DNA of 64,000 bases from an uncultured Oceanospirillaceae bacterium (GCA_937138495.1 CAKZPE010000087.1:1-64000); one strand, 5' to 3'; shown: positions 52,247-61,701, counted from the stretch's first letter. Notes: generated by a model not told the origin, from the letters alone. Program-made: numbers and translations.

Positions 52247-53515
52247 TTAATCTTCTTGTCGTTGTTCTTCCAGCTGAAATAACTGCTGGGCAATATCAAG
52301 CATTTCTGTCCGCCCTTCAGCGCTCGCCTGACGCAGCTGAACCGTTGGGTGGTGTATTAACTTATTCGTCAGGCCCCGGGCCAGATTGGCCAGTACCGTC
52401 TCAGCATCTTTACCGTTTGATAACTGCTTCATCGCCTTATCAAGTTCCTGCTGACGCAGTTTATCTGCCTGATTACGCACGGCCATCACCGTACCGACGG
52501 CTTCAAGTGAACGCAGCTGACGCATAAACTCAGTTGCACCCACAGCCACCATTGCCTCGGCTTCACGTGCTGCAGATTCGCGGCTGCGGACATTCTCTTC
52601 AATCACTTCCCGCAGATCATCAACCGTATAAAGATATACGTCGTCCAGCTCTGAAACCTGAGGTTCAATATCCCGCGGCACGGCGATATCTACCATAAAG
52701 ATAGGCCGGTGCTTACGCTTTTTCAGAGCCGCTTCAACAGCCCCCTTACCAAGAATCGGTAACTGGCTGGCGGTGGAGGCAATCACAATGTCCGCATCTT
52801 CCAGTGCTTCAGGAATATCTCCCAAAAGAATGGCTTTAGCATTAAAGCTTTCGGCCAGCGTTTCTGCACGCACCAGCGTCCGGTTAGCAACAGTCATGTC
52901 ATTCACACCAGCTTCTTTCAGATGCCGGGCCACCAGTTCAATGGTTTCCCCTGCGCCGATCAGTAACGCCTTACTGGTGCTTAAATCTGCAAAAATATGT
53001 TGCGCAAGGCTTACCGAGGCATACGCAACAGACACCGGGTTTTCACCTATCGCGGTATCCGTCCGGACTCTTTTGGCTACGGAGAAGGTTTGCTGGAACA
53101 GGCGGGACAGCTCAGCCCCGACAACCCCCACTTCCTGAGAAACTGCATAAGCAGATTTCAGCTGTCCGAGAATTTGCGGCTCGCCCAAGACCAGAGAATC
53201 CAGGCCACTGGCAACCCGCATCATATGCTGTGCAGCATCCTGATCCCAGTGAGCATAGCTAGCCTGTTGCAGTTCGTCTGCGTCCAGTTGATGGTAATCA
53301 CCCAGCCATTCAAGCAAGGCGCGTGTCCCCTCAAGCTGCGTCGAGCAATACAGTTCAGTCCGGTTACAGGTCGACAGAATGACAGCTTCACGAAGCTTTG
53401 CAACGTCACAGGCCTGAGCCAGTGCGTCAGCCATCTGCTCCGGAGCAAAAGCGACTTTTTCCCGAACTGCGACAGAAGCTGTCTTATGATTTATTCCCAG
53501 CGCCAACAATGCCAT
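52247..53515 (-). CDS. hemA: Glutamyl-tRNA reductase
   Basis: First step of tetrapyrrole synthesis: reduces glutamyl-tRNA to glutamate-1-semialdehyde. About 422 residues from ATG 53515 (MALLALGINHKTASVAVREKV); a GTG 15 bases upstream is an alternative. The catalytic Cys lies in LSTCNRTELYC, followed by LDSLVLGEPQILGQLK, the NADPH fold (LLIGAGETIELVARHL, TVANRTLVRAETLA) and the C-terminal dimerisation helix. A promoter candidate lies 87-115 bases upstream. Confidence 0.97.
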   Translation of the reverse strand: MALLALGINHKTASVAVREKVAFAPEQMADALAQACDVAKLREAVILSTCNRTELYCSTQLEGTRALLEWLGDYHQLDADELQQASYAHWDQDAAQHMMRVASGLDSLVLGEPQILGQLKSAYAVSQEVGVVGAELSRLFQQTFSVAKRVRTDTAIGENPVSVAYASVSLAQHIFADLSTSKALLIGAGETIELVARHLKEAGVNDMTVANRTLVRAETLAESFNAKAILLGDIPEALEDADIVIASTASQLPILGKGAVEAALKKRKHRPIFMVDIAVPRDIEPQVSELDDVYLYTVDDLREVIEENVRSRESAAREAEAMVAVGATEFMRQLRSLEAVGTVMAVRNQADKLRQQELDKAMKQLSNGKDAETVLANLARGLTNKLIHHPTVQLRQASAEGRTEMLDIAQQLFQLEEQRQED

Positions 53516-53871
53516 GGAGGTAAACGCCACCCCTGTTTAAGATCGATATGAAGCAATATTTACAGCTTGCAGACATAGCCGCCTGAGCAAATAAGCGCGT
53601 CATAATACACCTTATTGTTTAAAAGGTTAAAAGCCTAACAACAAACAAGAAGATTTTTCTTGATCTGAGTGCAACCCTTGCACAAGTTTTGTGGTCTACT
53701 AAGCAGAAATGCACCGTATAGAAAGAGTCACAGACATGACAACTCAGTCAGGATTCATCTATAGTGAGCACAATAAACGGACTCTGCAAAACGTGTCGAT
53801 AAGCCCCGCGTGCTGTACCGGATGCTTACCAGGGACTCCACAGACACATATCAGTAAGGCAACTATATATA
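53516..53871. other. Divergent intergenic region, hemA / TPR lipoprotein
   Basis: About 355 bases. On the minus strand TTAACC (53630-53625), 17 bases, TATTAT (53607-53602) is a good hemA promoter candidate. On the plus strand a TTGCAC near 53678 may belong to the TPR gene, without a convincing -10 box. No supported small gene. Confidence 0.5.
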
Positions 53872-55671
53872 GTGAATACACAATTCAAAACCAGGTTTCT
53901 TCCATACCGCCTGGCGGTGTCACAACTATCCGGCGCGGTACTGCGCTCCCTGCCCGGCAGAACTGCCGGCGCCATAGCACTTGCCGGCCTGCTGATCAGT
54001 GGCTGTGCACAACAACCCCCGCAGCCTGACAATCTGTCGCAGAGTCGCCAGATAAACCTGAAGGCTGTTGAGTACACCCCCGGCAAGCTGAACCGGGAAA
54101 CCCTCTACGACCTGATTATCGCTGAACTGGCCGGGCAGGAAGAACAGTTTGAACTGTCACTGGCCAACTACATACGTCAGTCCCGGCTCACCAAAGACCC
54201 GGCAATCGCCAAACGCGCCACCTATATTGCCCAGTATATGAACCAGCCCAGGCGCGTACTGGAAGCAGCCACCCTGTGGCAGGAAGCGGAACCGGACAAC
54301 GCTGAGCCTTACCAGATTGCCGCCAGCATTCTGCTGCAACAGGGCGATTTCGACCATGCCCTGCCGTTACTGAATAAAGCACTGGACCACAGTAACCCAC
54401 AGACGCTGCAAATGATTGCCAACAGTTCCGGTAAACTCAGTGAAGACGAACGTCAGGCGTATATTGATGTTCTCAGCACAAAAAAAACTGATACAGCCAA
54501 TGCCACTCTGCTAACAACACTGGGCATTCTGTATAAAAGCAACCAACAGCCTGAAGACGCAGAAAAAGCATTCAACCGTGCAATTAAGCTGTCCCCAAAA
54601 CATCACGGCGCATTATTTCAGAAAGCTGAATTACTGCGTACTCAGGGGAAGATAAAAGAAGCGCTGGCCTTACTGAAAGATATTGTCGAAGCCAAACAAC
54701 CGGAACAGCAACTGCGTACTCTGTACATCCAGCTACTGTTCCAGGATGGCCAGGATAAAAAAGCCGTTGATCAGGCCAATCTGTTACTGGAACTGCGCCG
54801 GGCAGAACCTCAGCTGGGCTTTTATCTGGCCTTGCTGATGCTGGAAAAAGATCTGATTGAAGACAGCGAATCAGTTTTCAAAAAAATCCTTGAGCGCTAC
54901 CCGCAGAACACAACCCCGTACTACTATCTGGGGCTGATCGAACTGCAACGTGAAAACGATGAACAGGCGCTGGAATATTTTACGAAGGTTAAAGACCCTA
55001 ATAACCTGTTACCGGCACTGAGCCGGATATCCGACCTGCTAGATAACGCAGACAAGCGTGTACAGTTTCAGACAATCATGCGTGAAGCCCGCAACACCAC
55101 CCCGGAACGGGCCGTACAGATATTCATCATTGAAGCTGAATGGCTGGACCTGCACGATTACAAAGATGCTGCCATCAATTTGCTGGACGAAGCCCTGCAG
55201 CGGGACGCTGAAGATATCGCCCTGCTCTACGCCCGCGCCATGATGATGTCTCCACAGGATTTCAAACTGATGGAACAAGATCTGCGTAAGGTGCTTGAGC
55301 TGGACCCGGAAAACAGCATGGCAATGAACGCTCTGGGTTACACTCTGACCCTGTATACCGACCGCTATGATGAAGCACTTGAACTGATCAGACAGGCGCT
55401 GAAAATCACCCCTGATGACGCCGCAGTGCTCGATAGTATGGGCTGGATTCTGTATAAGCTAAACCGTAATGAAGAAGCGCTTCCCTTCCTCGAGCGGGCT
55501 TACAAAATGTTCCCGGATGCCGAAGTCGCCGGCCACCTGATACAGGTGTATTTTGCCCAGGGCCAGGTTGCTGAAGCTATGAGTTTGCTGGAAAAAAGTC
55601 AGGCTGAACACCCGGATAACCTGTACATTATCGAAGCGGCTGAAGCCATCGGTAAGACGGCCGCAAACTGA
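53872..55671 (+). CDS. TPR repeat lipoprotein
   Basis: 599 residues from a GTG. A long basic start leads to a lipobox, AGAIALAGLLISGC (Cys about residue 45), so the mature protein is probably lipid-anchored in the envelope. At least ten TPR-like helical pairs follow, for example PDNAEPYQIAASILLQQGDFDHALPLLNKAL, NATLLTTLGILYKSNQQPEDAEKAFNRAIKLSP and AVLDSMGWILYKLNRNEEALPFLERAYKMFP. A TPR gene between hemA and lolB is common in Pseudomonas and relatives. Function unknown; protein-complex assembly in the envelope is a guess. Confidence 0.85.
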   Translation: MNTQFKTRFLPYRLAVSQLSGAVLRSLPGRTAGAIALAGLLISGCAQQPPQPDNLSQSRQINLKAVEYTPGKLNRETLYDLIIAELAGQEEQFELSLANYIRQSRLTKDPAIAKRATYIAQYMNQPRRVLEAATLWQEAEPDNAEPYQIAASILLQQGDFDHALPLLNKALDHSNPQTLQMIANSSGKLSEDERQAYIDVLSTKKTDTANATLLTTLGILYKSNQQPEDAEKAFNRAIKLSPKHHGALFQKAELLRTQGKIKEALALLKDIVEAKQPEQQLRTLYIQLLFQDGQDKKAVDQANLLLELRRAEPQLGFYLALLMLEKDLIEDSESVFKKILERYPQNTTPYYYLGLIELQRENDEQALEYFTKVKDPNNLLPALSRISDLLDNADKRVQFQTIMREARNTTPERAVQIFIIEAEWLDLHDYKDAAINLLDEALQRDAEDIALLYARAMMMSPQDFKLMEQDLRKVLELDPENSMAMNALGYTLTLYTDRYDEALELIRQALKITPDDAAVLDSMGWILYKLNRNEEALPFLERAYKMFPDAEVAGHLIQVYFAQGQVAEAMSLLEKSQAEHPDNLYIIEAAEAIGKTAAN

Positions 55672-55687
55672 CACATACCCACTATGT

Positions 55688-55714
55688 AAGCCCGGGACTC
55701 ACCCGGGCTTTTTT
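55688..55714 (+). terminator. Terminator between TPR gene and lolB
   Basis: AAGCCCGGG, loop ACTCA, CCCGGGCTTTTTT, 16 bases after the TPR stop. lolB begins 15 bases later, so read-through or a second promoter is needed. Confidence 0.88.
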
Positions 55715-55729
55715 CAGAGACAATAGCCA

Positions 55730-56335
55730 ATGCTACACCGCGCTTTTCTGACTGTATTAATGGCGGTTACCTTATCCGCCTGTTCATCCCTGACCTCCGA
55801 ACCGGAACCGGCTCCCGATGCAAACACAAGCTGGGAAGCACACCTCGCCCGGTTACAAACAATCAATACCTGGGAAGTAACCGGCAAAGCCGGCATCCGG
55901 GACAGCAAGACCCGGCACAGTGCCAGCCTTGCCTGGCAACAGCAGGAAGAGTTTTTTAACATTGAACTGACCGGACCGCTGGGTCAGGGAGGCGCCCGTA
56001 TCAGTGGCAGCCCCCGGGGAATTGAAATTCACGCCGCCGGTGAAGCCCCTATTTATTCCAATATGCCCGAAGCACTGATGGAAGAACGTCTGGGCTGGCG
56101 TTTTCCACTGAATAATCTGCCTTACTGGATGAAAGGCCAGCCAGCACCTGACAGCGAATATACACCGGTTTTTGACACCAACCGGCTCAAAACCCTGCAA
56201 CAAAATAACTGGCAGATTAACTACTTACGCTACACCTCACAGGATGGCATTCCACTGCCGGTCAAAATCGTCCTGAATCAGGGCAATCTGCGGATTACCC
56301 TTATTGCTAAAGAGTGGCAGATCGGGGCACGATAA
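55730..56335 (+). CDS. lolB: Outer-membrane lipoprotein receptor LolB
   Basis: Receives lipoproteins from LolA and inserts them in the outer membrane. 201 residues with lipobox VTLSACSS (Cys18). The mature half-barrel shows TWEVTGKAGIRD, HSASLAWQQQEEFFNIELTGPLGQGGARISG and LNNLPYWMKGQPAP, all conserved in LolB. The usual downstream neighbours ispE and prs are missing here; tRNA-Gln and its fragment array follow. Confidence 0.95.
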   Translation: MLHRAFLTVLMAVTLSACSSLTSEPEPAPDANTSWEAHLARLQTINTWEVTGKAGIRDSKTRHSASLAWQQQEEFFNIELTGPLGQGGARISGSPRGIEIHAAGEAPIYSNMPEALMEERLGWRFPLNNLPYWMKGQPAPDSEYTPVFDTNRLKTLQQNNWQINYLRYTSQDGIPLPVKIVLNQGNLRITLIAKEWQIGAR

Positions 56336-56349
56336 CCCCCGGTTTTGCA

Positions 56350-56378
56350 TTGACTTTGCAACACGCTTCCTAGAAAAT
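56350..56378 (+). promoter_or_regulatory. Promoter of tRNA-Gln
   Basis: TTGACT (56350-56355), 17 bases, GAAAAT (56373-56378), then a GC-rich discriminator (GTGCGCCG), about 40 bases before the tRNA. The -10 box is a weak match. Confidence 0.5.
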
Positions 56379-56419
56379 GTGCGCCGTTATTCAGGCCTGG
56401 TTCCTGTAAGGGTTAATGT

Positions 56420-56494
56420 TGGGATATCGCCAAGCGGTAAGGCAACGGGTTTTGATCCCGTCATGCGGAGGTTCGAATCCTCCTATCCCAGCCA
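56420..56494 (+). tRNA. tRNA-Gln (TTG)
   Basis: A 75-base cloverleaf from TGGGATATCGCCAAG to CTATCCCAGCCA with CCA encoded. The anticodon arm ACGGGTTTTGATCCCGT carries TTG, and the T arm is GGAGG-TTCGAAT-CCTCC. It starts with T, as tRNA-Gln does in gammaproteobacteria. Confidence 0.97.
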
Positions 56495-56516
56495 TCTTCT
56501 CCTTTAAAAAAAGCTA

Positions 56517-56975
56517 CTGGTTTTGATCACTCCCGTTATATTGGCGGAGGTTCGAATCTTCCTATCTCAGCCACCTTTCTCCTTTAAAAAAAGCTACTGG
56601 TTTTGATCACTCCCGTTATATTGGCGGAGGTTCGAATCCTCCTATCTCAGCCACCTTTCTCTTTTAAAAAAGCTACTGGTTTTGATCACTCCCGATATAA
56701 TGGCGGAGATTCGAATCCTCCTATCCCAGCCATCTTTTATTTACTTTAAAAAGCCCCCGGTTTTGATCACTCCCGTTATATTGGCGGAAGTTCGAATCCT
56801 CCTATCCCAGCCATATTTTATTTACTTTAAAAAGCCCCCGGTTTTGATCACTCCCGATATATTGGCGGAGGTTCAAATCTTCCTATCCCAGCCATCTCTT
56901 CTTCTACATTTAAGCAACCGGTTTTGGTCGCTCCCGTTTTAGTGACTGAGATTCGAACCCTACAGGGCAGACTAT
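56517..56975 (+). repeat. Tandem array of tRNA-Gln 3'-half copies
   Basis: Five clear copies (56517-56573, 56597-56653, 56676-56732, 56757-56813, 56838-56894) and one decayed copy (about 56918-56975), period 79-81 bases. Each starts at CTGG/CCGG-TTTTGATC of the anticodon arm, carries an inserted ACTCCCG-type segment, then GGCGGAGGTTCGAATCCTCC (T arm) and CTATCCCAGCCA (acceptor 3' strand with CCA). The D arm and 5' acceptor strand are absent in all. Spacers are related (CTTTAAAAAAAGC or TTTACTTTAAAAAGCC). None can fold as a full tRNA. Confidence 0.9.
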
Positions 56976-57340
56976 CCCGCCTTTATCAGGCTCATCTTAG
57001 CTTTACTTTCCAGTCTCTGAAGAAAAACTGTCGCCATATTCAAACAAAATCAGGGTATATAGCGGGCTTCAAACCGAATTTTTTTCATTCGCAAAGCAAA
57101 GATTCATGCGCCTGTTAATCAGCCATTCAAACGCTTACGTTCATTATTGCAACAGTCTCTTCAGGTACAGACGTTCCGTTTAGCCAAACAATCCTGTTAT
57201 GAAATCAGGAAAACCGTATGGTTTTCCGTTATTAAACAGAAAAGCCACTGACAGGCAAAACCAAACGGGCTACACTTGCCTGATAAGAAGATAAAAAACA
57301 ATAGAAATTCAACCCAAAAACGTAATACTGTGCCCAAAAT
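56976..57340. other. Intergenic region before the FimX-like gene
   Basis: About 365 bases without a supported gene. A perfect hairpin GGAAAACC-GTAT-GGTTTTCC (57208-57227) is followed by GTTATT and could act as a weak terminator. AT-rich sequence with AGAAG near 57285 precedes the next gene. No further tRNA-like repeat is convincing. Confidence 0.4.
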
Positions 57341-59461
57341 ATGAAAATTGAAAGCAGCCTACCGGAAGCTACAATTCGCCTTGCCATGAACGGCGACCGA
57401 CAACGATTACAGCAAAACGTTTATATCTTATTTGTCGGCCTGAGCGACCAGGAAGTATCCCCAATTCTGGCAATACTCAAACAAGTCAGGCTGATGCCCC
57501 GCAGTAAAAATATTCATAACCCGCGTCAGTTTGCCCGTGCCCTGAGCGAACGCTCCTGGGACCTGATCATCAGCCAGCAAAAAGCGAAAGACATCAGCGC
57601 CAAGCATGTTCAGCAAATGGTCCAGCGGCTGGATAAAGACATTCCGATCATTCAGCTGGTAGCTAACAATACCCGACAGGCCAATATTCTGGGTATTCGC
57701 GACGGCATGGCTGCAGTGGCCTCACTGGCTGAAAGCGAACTTCTCTTATTACAGATTCATCAGCAGCTGCAACACCTGGATAGCCGGAAACATGTCAGGC
57801 AACTGGAAGCATTGCTTGCCGAAGCAGAAAAGAATAATCAGAAACTGGCTGAAAACTCCCGTTCTGCCATTGTTTACCTTAACTTAGTAATGGCCCCTAT
57901 TTTCAGCAATGACGCCTGTCACGAACTGCTGGCAATCGACAGTGCGCATATCCTCCAGCGCCACGGGCTCCTGAGCTTTATCGCACCGGATCATCATAAT
58001 GAATTTAATAACCTGTTATCCGGCCTGCAGCACCGTGCCGGTGAAGGTGATTCCATTGAGCTGACCGCTCGTCGCAGCGATGGCACCCAGTTCAAAACTC
58101 TGCTGGAAGTAAAGCACAGCCGGTTCGAAAATCAGGACTGCATTCAGCTGGTCTTTAAGCCCGACGAATACGGTGAAACTGAAGCGCTGGAAAACATTGA
58201 TATCGCCACCCGTCTGCGGGATAAACACTTCCTGCTTGATAAACTCGAAATGACCGCCCAGAGAGCGCTTCTGGGAGGCGCTGATGCCAACCTGCTGTAC
58301 ATTCGTCTGGATAACTATCCTGACCTTCAGGAAGCCTTACAACAGGGCTCAGATATCATGATGGCTCAGTTGGCAACCCTGTTCCGTGACAAGGTCAGCC
58401 AGACCCACACCTGCGCCCGTCTGGAGAAAGATGTTTTTGCCATTCTTTATCAGGATGCCAATCTGGATAAAACCATGCGGATCGCAGAGCTGATTCGGCA
58501 GGCCATTATTAAAGAAGGTAAAAATATCGCCGGTACCGGACTGGATATCCAGTGCAGCATCGGCATTACCGGCATAAATGATAACGCCCCGCATTATCTG
58601 GAACTGATTGACCGGGCAGAAGAAGCAGCGAACGCAGCACTGGATTCAAAGAAAAACGGTATCAGCTTCTATCAGGCCCCCGCAAAAGCAGTCAATGATC
58701 AGACCGACGAAGCCGTCGAACTGATCCGCGATGCCATGGTTGAAGACAGCTTCAGCCTGCACTTCCAGCCCATCGTATCTTTGCGGGCCAATAAAGGGAT
58801 CTGTAACTATGAGGTTCTGTTACGTCTGCAGGATGACGGTAACGCAGCTGCCATCTCACCCAGCGACTTTATCGCCAACCTGGACAGCTCCACAACCAGC
58901 GTAAGGCTCGATAAGTGGGTCATAGAACACAGCCTTGAAAGAATCAGGGAAGGTCTGGATAACGAACTTTCAGTGCGACTGTTTATCAACCTGACGCTGA
59001 GTAGCCTGCAATCACAACAGATGTTCAACTGGTTCCGGCAAACCCTCACAGAGGCAAAAATACCGGCTAAACTGATTTGCCTGCAAATCAGTGAGGCAGA
59101 CATCGAATCCAATCAGGCTGCTGCTACCAAATTTATCAACGGTGTCCGCAAGATTGGCTGCAAGATCTGCATTAAACACTTCGGTACATCCGAAGCATCT
59201 GAGCAACTGTGTGCGAAGAACAAACCGGACCTGGTAAAACTGGATCAGAAATATCTCAAAGATATTGATGTGGAAGGCAAAACCAACCCGGACTTCACTG
59301 ACCGCATAAAGCAGCTGAACAAAGATAAAATAGCCTGTATAGCGCCCATGGTGGAAGACACCCGTATGCTCAGCCGGCTCTGGCAGGCAGGTGTTCCTTT
59401 CATACAGGGCTATTATCTCCAGCCGCCTAAGCCAGAAATGGAATACGACTTCTTTGACTGA
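57341..59461 (+). CDS. fimX: FimX-like protein: degenerate GGDEF and EAL domains
   Basis: 706 residues, close to P. aeruginosa FimX (691), with the same layout: receiver-like domain (about 20-145, no obvious phospho-Asp motif), PAS (about 170-285), degenerate GGDEF (ARLEKDVF in place of RxGGDEF) and degenerate EAL (YEVLLR near 489, an EVL variant as in FimX). The later EAL metal and catalytic residues are also altered (QISEADI, IKHFGTSEAS), so it should bind but not make or cut c-di-GMP. FimX controls type IV pilus assembly and twitching; no pil genes are in this window. Could also be a FimX-like regulator of another system. Confidence 0.8.
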   Translation: MKIESSLPEATIRLAMNGDRQRLQQNVYILFVGLSDQEVSPILAILKQVRLMPRSKNIHNPRQFARALSERSWDLIISQQKAKDISAKHVQQMVQRLDKDIPIIQLVANNTRQANILGIRDGMAAVASLAESELLLLQIHQQLQHLDSRKHVRQLEALLAEAEKNNQKLAENSRSAIVYLNLVMAPIFSNDACHELLAIDSAHILQRHGLLSFIAPDHHNEFNNLLSGLQHRAGEGDSIELTARRSDGTQFKTLLEVKHSRFENQDCIQLVFKPDEYGETEALENIDIATRLRDKHFLLDKLEMTAQRALLGGADANLLYIRLDNYPDLQEALQQGSDIMMAQLATLFRDKVSQTHTCARLEKDVFAILYQDANLDKTMRIAELIRQAIIKEGKNIAGTGLDIQCSIGITGINDNAPHYLELIDRAEEAANAALDSKKNGISFYQAPAKAVNDQTDEAVELIRDAMVEDSFSLHFQPIVSLRANKGICNYEVLLRLQDDGNAAAISPSDFIANLDSSTTSVRLDKWVIEHSLERIREGLDNELSVRLFINLTLSSLQSQQMFNWFRQTLTEAKIPAKLICLQISEADIESNQAAATKFINGVRKIGCKICIKHFGTSEASEQLCAKNKPDLVKLDQKYLKDIDVEGKTNPDFTDRIKQLNKDKIACIAPMVEDTRMLSRLWQAGVPFIQGYYLQPPKPEMEYDFFD

Positions 59462-59486
59462 GTGAGTGACTGGGCAACGCTCAAAC

Positions 59487-59522
59487 AAAAAAGGCTGATT
59501 GCACCGCAATCAGCCTTTTTTA
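59487..59522. terminator. Bidirectional terminator, FimX-like gene / serB
   Basis: AAAAAAGGCTGATTGC pairs with GCAATCAGCCTTTTTT around a short loop, between convergent genes. Confidence 0.92.
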
Positions 59523-59537
59523 TTCACCGGGCGTTTT

Positions 59538-60806
59538 TCAGTTCGTCGGCAAACGTTCCTGTAAGGTATCCCGGTCACGGAAGCCGATCAGATAAAGAAT
59601 GCCGTCCAGCCCTAATGTAGAAATTGCCTGCTTGGCGCTCTGCCGTACCAGTGGCTTCGCCCGGAAAGCAATACCCAGACCGGCAATTGACAGCATAGGC
59701 AAATCATTCGCACCGTCCCCCACTGCAATTGTCTGCTCCAGGCTCACACCTTCGCTGGCAGCAATTTCCCGCAACAGCTGCGCCTTGCGCTGACCGTCGA
59801 CAACCGTGCCGACAACATTACCGGTTACTTTGCCATCCACAATTTCCAGCTCATTGGCATGCACGTAATCAAAGCCCATCTTCTGCTGCAGAAAACGGCC
59901 AAAGTAATTAAAACCGCCGGACAGAATTGCCGTTTTAAAGCCAAGTGCTTTCAGGTTTGCCACCAGCTCTTCAACACCTTCCGTCAAAGGCAAACGGGCA
60001 GCAACCTGCTCCAGAACAGACTCATCCAACCCTTTTAACAGAGCCATACGGCGGGCAAAACTTTCCGTAAAGTCGATCTCACCTCGCATGGCTGATTCGG
60101 TAATTGCCGACACCTGATCACCCACGCCGGCCTCTTTCGCCAGTTCATCAATGACTTCAGCTTCGATCAGCGTAGAATCCATATCAAACACCACCAGACG
60201 GCGGTTACGGCGATAGATATCGTCTTTCTGAATGGCGATATCAATATCCATTTCTTTTGCCAGACCCAGAAACGCTGTCCGCAAGGCTTCGGTATCACCC
60301 GGCATCCCACGCACCGAAAACTCCACACAGGCACGGGTCTTTTCTGCCGGATCAGCATCCAGCGCCACCCGGCCGGACAAACGGCTGATGTTATCAATGT
60401 TCAGGCCATGATTCGCCGCCACCCGGGACAGTTCAGCAATATGTTCAGCACTGATTTTACGCGCCAGCAGGGTAATGATATGGCGGCTTTTACCCTGTTC
60501 TTCCACCCACTGCGAATACGCACTTTCATCCACCGGATCAAAGCTCACCTGAACACCCAGCTCATGGGCTTTGAACAAGACATCCCGTAATAACGGTGAA
60601 GACTCAGCACCGGCCGGCACGCCAATCAGTATTCCCAGTGACAGAGAGTCATGGATCACCGCCTGGCCAATGTCCAGAATGTCTACCGCATAACCGGCAA
60701 GCATGGCAGTAATAGACGAGGTTACACCGGGCTTATCCACCCCGGTTATTTTCAGCAACAGAATTTCACTGACAGACTTGGTGTTCACGGTTTTCTCACT
60801 TCTCAT
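59538..60806 (-). CDS. serB: Phosphoserine phosphatase with tandem ACT domains
   Basis: Final step of serine synthesis. About 420 residues. Two N-terminal ACT-like domains (LLLKITGVDKPGVTSSITAML and HIITLLARKISAEHIAELS) precede the HAD phosphatase with VVFDMDSTLIEAEVIDELA (catalytic Asp pair), ILSGGFNYFG and VGDGANDLPML. The start is uncertain: ATG at 60806 or GTG at 60788; the open frame reaches 60863. The length fits the Pseudomonas type. Confidence 0.95.
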   Translation of the reverse strand: MRSEKTVNTKSVSEILLLKITGVDKPGVTSSITAMLAGYAVDILDIGQAVIHDSLSLGILIGVPAGAESSPLLRDVLFKAHELGVQVSFDPVDESAYSQWVEEQGKSRHIITLLARKISAEHIAELSRVAANHGLNIDNISRLSGRVALDADPAEKTRACVEFSVRGMPGDTEALRTAFLGLAKEMDIDIAIQKDDIYRRNRRLVVFDMDSTLIEAEVIDELAKEAGVGDQVSAITESAMRGEIDFTESFARRMALLKGLDESVLEQVAARLPLTEGVEELVANLKALGFKTAILSGGFNYFGRFLQQKMGFDYVHANELEIVDGKVTGNVVGTVVDGQRKAQLLREIAASEGVSLEQTIAVGDGANDLPMLSIAGLGIAFRAKPLVRQSAKQAISTLGLDGILYLIGFRDRDTLQERLPTN

Positions 60807-60932
60807 CAGACGGCCGGGCACGGCCAGAGGTAATTCAGCAACTGCTGCAAATGTCATCAGCACCGCTGTAAGAGGCCGCGATTATAACAGATGTCGCTTT
60901 TAAGATAATAGCCGTCGCATTAACCCGAAAAC

Positions 60933-61697
60933 CTAACTGTTATCAGCCAGTGCGTTTGCCCCGAATTCAACCCGGCAACGCACCCCTGCTGCCAGCACCT
61001 GTTCGCTGTTATCCAGCTCAACCGTTACCGCGAAAGTATTACTCGCCGCATCGATAACCGGATCAAGAATCTTCACTTCACCGGGAAATGCCCCTTCCTT
61101 ACCGTCAGCAAACAGCGTGACCGACATTCCACGGGCTACCTGTCCATAATACTGTGCCTCAATCACTACCTCTGCATGCAGAGGATTCAGGCTGACTACT
61201 TTCAGAAAGGGTGTGTCATCAACAAACTCGCCAGGTTCTTTCAGGCGTTCAACCACTACACCGGAAAACGGGCTGCGGGTTTCACGTTGCTGCAGCCGCA
61301 CTTGCGCTTCTTTTGCCAAAAACTGAGCCAGACGCTGTTCTGTCAGCATCTCATCCTGTTCATGATCAGAAATCAGATTCTTGCGATATAACTCTTCATT
61401 ACGCTTCACCTTACGGCGGGCAAAATCCAGCTTAGCCCGTGCGGTATCCAGGGCGGCTTTTTCAACGGTTGAATTCAGGGTCATCAGTACCTGACCTTTC
61501 TCCACCACGTCGCCACGCTGAACCTTCAGCTGGCGCATGACACCGGGGACTTCGCTGCTCAGTTCAGCTTCCTTACTGGGTTCAAGCAAACAACTCAGCT
61601 GCCCCTGATCCAGCGTACTCAGTTCAGCCTGTGCGCCGGTGGCCAGCCCCAGTGCAGCGGCCAGTATTGTACTTTTCAGGAAGTAACCTTTACCCAT
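60933..61697 (-). CDS. HlyD-family periplasmic adaptor subunit
   Basis: 254 residues from the ATG at 61697, four bases after the SecA-like stop; longer in-frame starts overlap that gene and lack support. Signal peptide (about 8-24, STILAAALGLATGAQA). The mature chain has a lipoyl half-motif (SCLLEPSKEAELSSEVPGVMRQLKVQRGDVVEKGQVL), a coiled-coil hairpin (about 75-125), the second lipoyl half (RSPFSGVVVERLKEPGEFV) and a beta-barrel. No RND or ABC pump gene is adjacent. It is the third gene of the M50/HlyD - SecA-like - HlyD cluster. Confidence 0.88.
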   Translation of the reverse strand: MGKGYFLKSTILAAALGLATGAQAELSTLDQGQLSCLLEPSKEAELSSEVPGVMRQLKVQRGDVVEKGQVLMTLNSTVEKAALDTARAKLDFARRKVKRNEELYRKNLISDHEQDEMLTEQRLAQFLAKEAQVRLQQRETRSPFSGVVVERLKEPGEFVDDTPFLKVVSLNPLHAEVVIEAQYYGQVARGMSVTLFADGKEGAFPGEVKILDPVIDAASNTFAVTVELDNSEQVLAAGVRCRVEFGANALADNS

Positions 61698-61701
61698 GTG
61701 C

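Noticed and set aside
56682..56942. 86-residue open frame with a 27-residue repeated peptide
   Set aside because: The periodicity is simply the 81-base tRNA-fragment repeat read in frame; no ribosome site or independent coding signal.
56517..56975. CRISPR-like spacing of repeats
   Set aside because: Repeat units are tRNA-Gln 3'-halves, spacers are similar to each other rather than unique, and no cas genes are present.
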